From Paraglaciecola arctica (GTDB lineage: Bacteria; Pseudomonadota; Gammaproteobacteria; Enterobacterales; Alteromonadaceae), in the NCBI RefSeq assembly GCF_018861065.1, contig NZ_JAHKQO010000044.1:1-59924 (forward strand): 59,924 nt of DNA, in the 5' to 3' direction. Shown here in pieces: positions 1 to 7,200 of this stretch. The notes beneath the pieces were generated by a model. It did no database searches. It was not told the DNA's origin and worked only from the letters and a program-made list of their open reading frames with translations. A program made the translations under genes and the position numbers. Each line of letters begins with the position of its first letter. Position 1 is the stretch's first letter.

Positions 1-8
1 ATATAAAT

Positions 9-112
9 CAAGGTCTCTGACCCTATCGATTCAAGGTCTCTGACCCTATCGATTCCAAGGTCTCTGACCCTATCGATTCAGATTCGATTCAAGGTCTCTG
101 ACCCTATCGATT
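9..112. repeat. Four-copy 23-bp tandem repeat
   Basis: Four copies of a 23-bp unit beginning CAAGGTCTCTGACCCTATCG start at 9, 32, 56 and 90. Copies 1 and 2 are directly adjacent, one extra base separates 2 and 3, and an 11-bp partial copy separates 3 and 4. Each unit contains GGTC-TCT-GACC, which can form a small hairpin, and the palindrome ATCGAT. Copies 2 and 3 put TGA stops (41-43, 65-67) in the frame of the downstream reading frame. The block resembles REP-type extragenic DNA more than coding DNA. Its left edge may lie outside the window. Confidence 0.9.
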
Positions 113-517
113 CCTACTAGGTTAGAGTACCTTGCGACAAAGATGAAATTTCATTTAGTTAACGGAGATTCATTAGATTCGGTAGCCAAAGCTTTTAACA
201 ATGAAAATAAAAAACAAATAAATACTATTGGTGAAAGCGATGGTGTTAAAAGAGATATAACACAGGGCGATAGAAGCCGCGGAACACTTCAATCGAGTAC
301 ATGGACGTATAACCAATTTGGAAAACCAAGAAAGCTTTTTTTAGTTGTTACTCGACAAGATCAGCCTTGGGCTCAGAATCAAGTGAATGATGAAGAAAGT
401 TATGCTCTAGCGATATCTATCACGGATCGAGAAAATGAAGAAGCCAGATTGTACCAACAAATATCTGAAAAACTCCAAGCCCGTGAGCAAGTGAAGCAGC
501 GAGCTAAAATCAGCTAA
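113..517 (+). pseudogene. C-terminal fragment of an S8 (subtilase) peptidase, IetS-like
   Basis: An open frame runs from the repeat block to a stop at 515-517; the first ATG is at 143 (124 residues). The translation has a GTLQSSTW segment, a LFLVVTRQDQPWA strand and a SYALAISITDRE strand followed by a helix ending in LQAREQVKQRAK. This pattern resembles, from memory, the C-terminal domain of long S8 peptidases found beside AAA ATPases, including IetS of the IetAS anti-phage system. No catalytic Asp, His or Ser block is present and the tandem repeats stand where the protease domain should be, so I read it as a truncated remnant. It could instead be a small independent hypothetical gene starting at 143. 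Confidence 0.5.
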
Positions 518-551
518 AATGACCAGCGGGTCAGTATCTTTTGGATCCGCA

Positions 552-576
552 ATGGATGTGTATTACGCACATCCGT
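552..576 (+). terminator. Hairpin downstream of the S8 fragment
   Basis: ATGGATGTG (552-560) and CACATCCGT (568-576) pair with one G-T wobble around a 7-nt loop. It lies 35 bases after the S8-fragment stop. No T tract follows, so a terminator role is only possible. Confidence 0.3.
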
Positions 577-678
577 GTGCCTATGGCTTTCCTGTCGATT
601 TATTGATGCTCGCGATAATCTTAACTGTAGCACCGCTACTGCTCACGCAGCTATTGAGTACATAACCCCAAACGACCA

Positions 679-927
679 TCATTCTTGGCCATTTTTTAAG
701 AAATATAATTCTGTAAACCCCATTTTTACAAATTCGGCATCTCTAAAATTTCTTACGGTAGCTTTGTCTTTACTGATTAAAGCAATTTGCTGCTCAGTTT
801 GTAAAAATTGGGTCAGGTCTAGTCCTTCAGCATCGGCCACTGCCTCATGCATATTTTGATGGCGGCTGTAAGAAAAACTTATTTCTTTTGCTACACCATT
901 AAACTTATAACGTACTTTATGGGCCAT
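679..927 (-). CDS. Small hypothetical protein (82 aa)
   Basis: I do not recognise a family. The ATG at 927 has a good ribosome-binding site, AGGTGAG, six bases upstream on the minus strand, which favours it over the overlapping plus-strand frame at 575-859. The product is soluble with mixed charge, has no signal peptide or membrane segment and no cysteines. It contains an aromatic/His stretch (FSYSRHQNMHEAVADAEGLD) near residue 18 and ends in a short beta-like segment (ELYFLKNGQE). It stands alone between the S8 remnant and the hipBA operon, a region with accessory character. No function can be assigned. Confidence 0.55.
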   Translation of the reverse strand: MAHKVRYKFNGVAKEISFSYSRHQNMHEAVADAEGLDLTQFLQTEQQIALISKDKATVRNFRDAEFVKMGFTELYFLKNGQE

Positions 928-1248
928 TTCTACTCACCTGGGTCCATCAATTTCGAAACTATTTGACCGCCATTATAAACGCAAATAACGGTGTTTATTC
1001 AATAAGCTTAACAAAAAGCATAAATGTCGGGGCCAGAACAAGGATCTGCGAGGTCAGAAAATTAAAATGATTATCTCTGTAAATGTTGAGCCATTCCTAT
1101 GCTCAGTTCAGTTCAACGCAGCTGCGTTTTTCTAGTATCTATTTACTAGCCCCTATTCACTGCTCTTTTCTGCAACGACCTGCTTAACTCTGCTCCACAC
1201 TGACTTTTTCTTTGCGGCATAGCGCTTTGTTCACTGTGGTGAATAGCT
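928..1248. other. Intergenic stretch with a dispersed repeat module
   Basis: No gene is visible. It holds the first copy of the module described at 1061-1185. Its right end (about 1231-1258) resembles the start of the longer repeat found at 3941 and 11258 and runs into the 3' end of hipA. Confidence 0.6.
1061..1185. repeat. Dispersed intergenic repeat, module C, copy 1
   Basis: The segment starting ATTAAAATG and containing CTCTGTAAATGTTGAGCC, a TTTTTCTAGTATCTATTTACT core and TTCTGCAACGA...CTGCTT recurs with a few substitutions and indels at 11502-11611. Both copies lie next to the 3' end of a minus-strand gene. It contains the palindrome GCAGCTGC and has no coding potential. Confidence 0.8.
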
Positions 1249-2451
1249 TTAGTTTTTAATGGTTGGGATGATCGCTTTTAATCGCTCTATATCGCCAGTG
1301 CCGACGTTTTGCTGCAGAAAGTAGGTTTGCCATTCTTGGGTAAGTTGGCGTACTTCATCAATTATTTTCTTAGCTTTAAATGGTTTTAAGCCAAAACGCA
1401 TTGATTGGCTGAGTAGATTGTTGATTGTGCCTTCTCGCCCGTCATGGCCAATGCCTATACCATGTTGAGCTGAGTTATTAATAGGTAGCACGTCAAAAGC
1501 AGGTGATAAACGCCAGTGAGCTTTTTCGAACGGATAGATAAATCCATGGTTGCGGGAGTGGTCGTCGGTGTTACCGAGTAATACGTTAAACACCATTCGG
1601 TGATAAAGGTCATGGGCGTCTTTTGGTTCAGCGCCATTTTTCATTATGAATTCGGCTAAGTAGCCGTAGGTATAAATACTGCTGAGAACAGATGTACTCA
1701 CCTTGTTCTGATTGAATATTGAGTTGGCGCTTAAGTAATGACAATTAGGTTTACTATGTTGCAAATCAAATCGTTCTACCAGCAACACGTCGCCGCTTGG
1801 TGATGGTAGTAGGTGAGTTTTAGCCACGCGGCAGGGCAGTTCATTTAGCATATTCATCGCGGCATGTTCGACTCTAACTACGTTGATCACGTCATCAAAG
1901 CGGTTGAATTTGGCTAGATAAGAAATGTCGCCATTTTGTATAATAGTTTTTGGCCTTGCCCCCCCCATGCTTGAGCCATATTCAAATGCTAGTTTGGCTT
2001 CTTGGGGGATCTGTTTATCTGCAAGAATGTCATCTTTGGCTTTGAGTAACATAGGTAAGTCGGTAAGCGTGTTCTTGTTGTATTTGGGTTTTGATTGGCT
2101 GCTTGAAAGACTAAACACCAATGCGCCTACACCCATGCCAGAACCTGCCAATAAAAACTCTAAAGCATTTTTAGGCTTGGTTGTGTGCAGCGATAAAATG
2201 ATTTTTTTGCCCCATGAATCAGCACCTGCATCTGACAGAGCGCCAAATACCCCCTTATTGAATTGGGTCGACAGCTCTTTTTCTGTTAAGGGTAAGTTTA
2301 CGGGGTCAAGAGCAAAAGAATCTGTGCGATTAAGGTAACTTTTACCGTAACGAAAGCGGCCTGTTTTCGTCGCTTCATCTATTTGAATAACGCCACAAAC
2401 AATGGGGGTATCTTCTAGACCGTCAATAAATACGTAGGCTTTAGAAGTCAT
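1249..2451 (-). CDS. hipA: HipA-type serine/threonine kinase toxin
   Basis: Type II toxin of the HipBA persistence module. HipA kinases phosphorylate cytosolic targets (GltX in E. coli) and arrest translation. The 400-residue protein has an N-terminal HipA_N subdomain (about 5-110), the glycine-rich GGARPK loop at 163-168, a probable ATP-contacting lysine in YLAKF near 181, the catalytic loop NTDDHSRNH at 294-302, and a metal-binding SPAFD at 316-320. All kinase signatures look intact, so it should be active. It is slightly shorter than E. coli HipA (about 440). Its start overlaps the end of hipB by 11 bases, so the two are translationally coupled with the antitoxin gene first. Its 3' end abuts a dispersed repeat. 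Confidence 0.92.
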   Translation of the reverse strand: MTSKAYVFIDGLEDTPIVCGVIQIDEATKTGRFRYGKSYLNRTDSFALDPVNLPLTEKELSTQFNKGVFGALSDAGADSWGKKIILSLHTTKPKNALEFLLAGSGMGVGALVFSLSSSQSKPKYNKNTLTDLPMLLKAKDDILADKQIPQEAKLAFEYGSSMGGARPKTIIQNGDISYLAKFNRFDDVINVVRVEHAAMNMLNELPCRVAKTHLLPSPSGDVLLVERFDLQHSKPNCHYLSANSIFNQNKVSTSVLSSIYTYGYLAEFIMKNGAEPKDAHDLYHRMVFNVLLGNTDDHSRNHGFIYPFEKAHWRLSPAFDVLPINNSAQHGIGIGHDGREGTINNLLSQSMRFGLKPFKAKKIIDEVRQLTQEWQTYFLQQNVGTGDIERLKAIIPTIKN

Positions 2452-2731
2452 TATCTAATTCTTCTATTGGTTTGCGAGATTTACGACTGAGTTTAGATGC
2501 GGTGTTGTTAAGCTGCTGCTCGATATTTGCCTGCAGTTCGTCAATGATGTTCAGGTGTTCAAGCACTAGAAATAGTGATTGTGCATTGACACTTTTGCCA
2601 TTTTCTATTGAAGAAATTGTATTGCGACCCACGCCAACACGAGTACCTAACTCTGCTTGATCCATAGTTGTGCTTCTGGTGTTTTTAACCAGTTCACCTA
2701 TGGACTTAAGTAAATCTTGTGTTTTATGCAT
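2441..2731 (-). CDS. hipB: HipB-type XRE antitoxin/repressor
   Basis: A 96-residue DNA-binding antitoxin with a Cro/C1-type helix-turn-helix at about 20-62 (DQAELGTRVGVGRNTISSIE is the scaffold and recognition helix). The charged C-terminal tail ends EELDNDF. In HipBA systems the antitoxin dimer binds palindromes upstream of its own gene and holds HipA inactive. The gene precedes and overlaps hipA. Two inverted repeats lie just upstream of its start (2733-2768 and 2806-2818), fitting autoregulation. Confidence 0.92.
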   Translation of the reverse strand: MHKTQDLLKSIGELVKNTRSTTMDQAELGTRVGVGRNTISSIENGKSVNAQSLFLVLEHLNIIDELQANIEQQLNNTASKLSRKSRKPIEELDNDF

Positions 2732-2732
2732 G

Positions 2733-2768
2733 ATATTTCAAATATAAGTTAGCTTGTGTTTGAAATAT
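2733..2768. promoter_or_regulatory. Putative HipB operator, proximal
   Basis: ATATTTCAAA (2733-2742) and TTTGAAATAT (2759-2768) form a perfect 10-bp inverted repeat with a 16-bp spacer, starting 2 bp upstream of the hipB start codon. The position fits repressor binding over the promoter and ribosome-binding region. Assignment to HipB is inferred from position. Confidence 0.6.
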
Positions 2769-2805
2769 AGGGCAGGTTAATTGAAAAGTAAATGTTTATT
2801 AAATC

Positions 2806-2818
2806 ATGCATTATGCAT
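2806..2818. promoter_or_regulatory. Putative HipB operator, distal
   Basis: ATGCATTATGCAT is a 13-bp palindrome with a single central base, 75 bp upstream of the hipB start. It differs in sequence from the proximal repeat, so only one of the two may be the true HipB site. Confidence 0.4.
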
Positions 2819-2891
2819 CATATGTTTAATTTATTAAGCATATTGTTGGGGTTTGGTCTTAGTGGTTTAAGTTTCCAGTGCTGTTTTGAGC

Positions 2892-3190
2892 TGGAGTTTA
2901 TTTTGATGTTGTCACTGTGGATCCCTGCTAAAAGCGTGCAGGGATGACGGGGGGGAGTCATTGCTACAGTGTTTTGGCTGGAGTTTATTTTGATGTTGTC
3001 ACTGTGGATCCTTGCTAAAAGCGTGCAGGGATGACGGGGATAAGGGTCGTCATTGCTGCGATGTTTTGGGCTGGGGTTTATTTTGGTGTTGTTACTGTGG
3101 ATCCCTGCTAAAAGCGTGCAGGGATGACGGAGTGTAGTGGGGTCATTGCCTGTTATTTCTTAGTCATCTACCGCTTTTAGCTATGAGCAA
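2892..3190. repeat. Array of three REP-like palindromic repeats
   Basis: Three near-identical units of about 60 bp end at 2950, 3037 and 3130. Each runs from GTTTATTTTGATGTTG through CACTGTGGATCC to GATGACGG. The core ATCCCTGC...GCAGGGAT forms a hairpin around TAAAAGCGT (copy 2 carries one substitution). The third copy is followed by a TGTTATTTCTTAGTCAT module that also follows the copies at 3941 and 11258. The whole 2.73-3.47 kb gap has no recognisable gene; these repeats are its main content. Confidence 0.9.
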
Positions 3191-3475
3191 GGGCTGTGTG
3201 AGATCATCGGCGTTGCCGAATAAGAAATTACAATGGGGGGCTGTCATTCTGAAATTCCAGTTACGCTTTGTTACGAATAACCTCGGCTCGACACATCAAA
3301 CTGGTTTCATTTAACAGGGACTCTCCTTATTCTGTTTTAAATCAAATTCACTCGTATACTCCTTTTCTAAACCAAGCAAAGTGATAACAAGTGTTATTGG
3401 TCAATCTCAGTTATTTTTGAGACACATTTTTAGCCATTTAAAACGATATATTTTTAACTAACTAAAGGTAGATTC

Positions 3476-3925
3476 ATGTTTAAGATACTTGTGAAATTCG
3501 GACTTTTTGTCTCGCTATTTTTGCCATTACTAAGCCAGGCTGCTCCTAAAGATAATCTTTCTGAATTTCATTTGTTGATCGATGAATTGGTGTCGGCTCA
3601 GCGTGAATTTGATGACAAAGCACTATCAGAGTTATTGCATAGTGACTATGTGGAAATTTCACCAGCAGGTGAAGTTGACCATAGAGAAGAGGTGTTGGGG
3701 TTCTATGATAAGTCTCACAAAGAGAAGGGGCAAAAAAGCCCGATAATTGAGATCAGTGAACTAGAGATGAAAATGGATGGAAAGTATGCATTCGTCATCG
3801 CAAAAGAAACGTTCATTATCCCAAATAGCGAGCAGAAATTTTCTATGAGGGTGTCTTTTACTTTTAAGAAAACCCAGGGCAGCTGGCTATTCTATCAGGC
3901 ACAATACACTGGTATACGACCCTAA
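3476..3925 (+). CDS. Secreted NTF2-like (SnoaL/DUF4440-type) protein
   Basis: A 149-residue protein with a clear signal peptide (residues 1-22, ending LLSQAA). The mature part reads as an NTF2-like alpha+beta cone: an N-terminal helix (FHLLIDELVSAQREFDDKAL), the LLHSDYVEISPAGEV strand-turn typical of DUF4440/SnoaL proteins, and C-terminal strands with YAFVIAKETF and SWLFYQAQYTGI. The fold binds small hydrophobic ligands or acts as an enzyme; no catalytic set can be read. The ATG follows an AAAGG ribosome-binding site. It is monocistronic and flanked on both sides by dispersed repeats, so context gives no role. Confidence 0.75.
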   Translation: MFKILVKFGLFVSLFLPLLSQAAPKDNLSEFHLLIDELVSAQREFDDKALSELLHSDYVEISPAGEVDHREEVLGFYDKSHKEKGQKSPIIEISELEMKMDGKYAFVIAKETFIIPNSEQKFSMRVSFTFKKTQGSWLFYQAQYTGIRP

Positions 3926-3940
3926 CAGGTGCGCCCGAAA

Positions 3941-4125
3941 CGCTGTGCGGTGAATAGTTTTTAATTTTTTAAATTTAGTCTTTGAATCGGTTGCTGTTAA
4001 CAACTGACAGGAATGATGATGGGCTGGATTTTATTTTGATGTTGCGACTGTAGATCCCTGTTAAAAGCGTGCAGGGATGACGGAATGTGCAAAAGGTATT
4101 ATTTGTTATTTCTTAGTCATTTATC
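3941..4125. repeat. Long dispersed intergenic repeat (modules A, REP, B), copy 1
   Basis: About 185 bp nearly identical to 11258-11446. It has an AT-rich module with GGTGAATAGTTTTTAA and CTGTTAACAACTGACAGGAA, then the REP-like hairpin ATCCCTG...CAGGGAT (4053-4077), then a GTTATTTCTTAGTCAT tail. It starts 15 bases after the stop of the NTF2-like gene and fills most of the gap to the next gene. Confidence 0.9.
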
Positions 4126-4231
4126 GCGTTTCGTTGTGACCAAAGCTAATGTTCTTCGAAACAATTGAGTGAGATCCGCTTTATAGGATTTTACTGAAAG
4201 TCTCTCTCCTTCAAATAAATTGAACCTACTT

Positions 4232-7200
4232 TTAAAGCACTTCTGTAAGTGCGTTGGTATGAGAAATGGCCGAATCAAAATCGTATTGTCTTAGTGCTTT
4301 TTCAGTATTTTTAAGTTCCTTCATCACATCAGGCGACAAACCATTAGTATTCTTTAATAGCTCCTCAAGAACGTCAATTGCTCCTGTATCATAATCGTCT
4401 AGTAAGCCGCGTAATTGCTCCAACGTCGCCTTAAATGTCGTTAAATCAACACTGTCATTTAGATACGTCTCGGTGGAACTCAATTGAGCAGATGCAGAAT
4501 CTATAGATGAAATAACAAGGGCCAAACTATTTAACATGACTGCCATTGCCTTATCTGAGCCGAAATCTGCTTTTCGGGCTAATTCCAAAGCTTCGGCATC
4601 TTGATAGAGTGCTTGCGCACCAATGCTGCCAGCCAACCCTTTCATAGTGTGTATATTACGAGTTGTATCCGTACTGCTATTCTCTTCATCATGAATATCT
4701 AAGGTATCTGCAAACTGACGATATTTTTCTGCGAATTTAAGTAAATGCTTCTGGTAAAGTTCAGCATTATAGTTTGTTGATGACAGCCCTTTCTTAATAT
4801 CGATGCCATTAAGGGTATCCACTGGAAAGTCAATTTGACTGACTTCATCGGCTTCATTGGTTTCAACAATAGCATGCACTTGATTTGGCGCTAAAATGTG
4901 CGTAAGTGTTTCATACATACCTCTTACGTTTATAGGCTTTGCAATGTGCGCATCCATACCACAGGCCCTTACTTCTGCTATGTCATCAGACATAACATTT
5001 GCCGTCATTGCAATAATAGGAAGGTGCTGATACTTAGGCTGCTTGCGGATTTCTCGGGTCGCAGTATAACCATCCATTACCGGCATTTGACAGTCCATCA
5101 AGATACCGTCAAAGCTCTGCTCTTCTATAAGGGACAACGCGACTTGGCCATTTTCAGCCAAGGTTGTTTTAATGCCAACAGCATGGAGCAATTCACATGC
5201 TAACTCTTGGTTTAATTCGTTATCTTCTACAAGCAGTAAATGAAGTCCAGAGAGTGCTTGGTTGAAGAAACTTTTTTCAGTTGCATTTTTTAAGGTGGTT
5301 TTCGACACTTTATTTATGCCCACACTGCGTGAGATTGTTTCTAACAAGGTTGACGCAGTCACTGGCTTTGTTAACGCACTTTCAATATTAAGTTGATTCG
5401 TTTCTTCCTCTATGTCTTTGTTATTAAACGCCGTCATTACAATAATTTTAGGTTGATAGGTCATTGATGACGAACTTCGAATACGCGCAACAGTTTCCAG
5501 CCCATCCATTTCAGGCATTTTTCGATCCATCAATATTAAGTCAAATGGTTGAGTATGCTGTTGAAGTTCTAGCAAGGACAAAGCTTCTTTTCCACTTCTT
5601 ACCATTTGATGCTGTATGCCAAAGCTCGAAAGTTGCTTATGAAATACCTCTCTAGCAGTTTCACTGTCATCCACAACTAAGATATTTAACTCAGGTTTAA
5701 TGTCATGTTCGAGGTGTCCTTGGCTTTTCTGTTTATAACCAAGATTGGTCGTAAAACAGAATTGGCTTCCCATATCTACTTCTGATTCTACCCAAATTTT
5801 CCCTCCCATTAACTCAACGAGATCTTTTGATATCGCGAGTCCCAGCCCCGTGCCACCATACTTTCGTGTAATAGATGAATCTGCCTGACTAAAGGACTGA
5901 AATAGTTTGGATTTTTGCTCCGGCGTCATGCCAATACCGTTATCCGCCACGGAAAACTCGATACAACAATGTTTAATGTCCGAGTTAGCAAGTTTTACCG
6001 TTAGGATGATCTCTCCGTTTTCTTTGGAGAATTTAACCGCATTGTTACCTAAATTAAGCAAGACTTGTCCTAACCTTAATGGGTCACCAATAAGGGTCTT
6101 TGGTACGTCTTTATCAATATCAAAGTACAGTTCTATACCCTTTTCATCAGCTTTAATTGCAATGGAGTTCGACATATTTTCCAGTACTTCGTCGAACTCA
6201 AATGGTACTTCTTCAATATCTAAACGGCCTGCCTCAATTTTAGAAAAATCGAGAATGTCGTTGATTATACCCAGCAGTAATTCTGCACTTTTGTGTACTT
6301 TTACGATGTAATTTTGTTGCTTCTGATTCAATTGTGTTTGTAAGGCAAGGTGGCTCATTCCAATAATGGTGTTCATCGGTGTACGAATTTCATGGGACAT
6401 ATTTGACAAAAAATCTGATTTTGCTTGGGTCGCACTTTCAGCTTTGTCTTTTGCTTCTTTTAATGCGGTCTCCATTGCCTTTGCAGTATTAACATCAAGA
6501 TGGATTCCAAATACTTTGAGAGAGTGTGTATCGCTGTGCTCTCGAATCGCACGGCCCACGCTTAATACCCACTTATAAGCACCATCAGCGCATCTAACGC
6601 GATATTCACACCGATAGTCGTGAGTTTCATTTAATAGGTGTTTTTTCAATTCAAGCTCACATTTGTCTTTATCATCAGGATGAATTAAAAAATTAAGAAG
6701 ATTGGAATCAACACCATATTGTTCTGAAAGTTTGTCCTTTGAATATCCCAACATTGACGCCCATACGGCATTTGTGATTAACGTGTCGCTCTCAGGATCC
6801 CATTCCCAGGTTCCTGCATTCGCGCCAGTCATAGCTAACTCCAATCGTTGCTCTGCTTCGGCAAGTTCTTCAAATGAAAGACTATTAGATATTGCAACGG
6901 AGGCAAAACTTGAGGCAATGCGGAATATGTTAATTTGCGATGTATCGAAGGCTTTTGGTGTGTTCGCATGAATTGCTACTACACCTAGTAGCGAGTTCCC
7001 TGCCATGAGCGGTTGGCATACCGCAGACTGCGTGTGTTCGCCATTTAAACTTAACGATGGATCTATTCCAACTTGCTCCCATTGCTCGGTAGTCTGTGCG
7101 ATAAACTCCTTTTTATTATTCATTGTCCAAGCAATAGGGTCGTTTGACTGGTTGGACTTTACAGAAGAAGGTTGGATCTGTCGGCCATCAATCATTGAGA

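Noticed and set aside
9-112. Tandem repeats as a CRISPR array
   Set aside because: Units are directly adjacent or separated by 1-11 bp, with no unique spacers of constant length, and no cas gene is present.
575-859. Plus-strand open frame of 94 codons
   Set aside because: It overlaps the minus-strand gene at 679-927, which has a good ribosome-binding site; the plus-strand translation is Ser/Cys-rich with no recognisable pattern.
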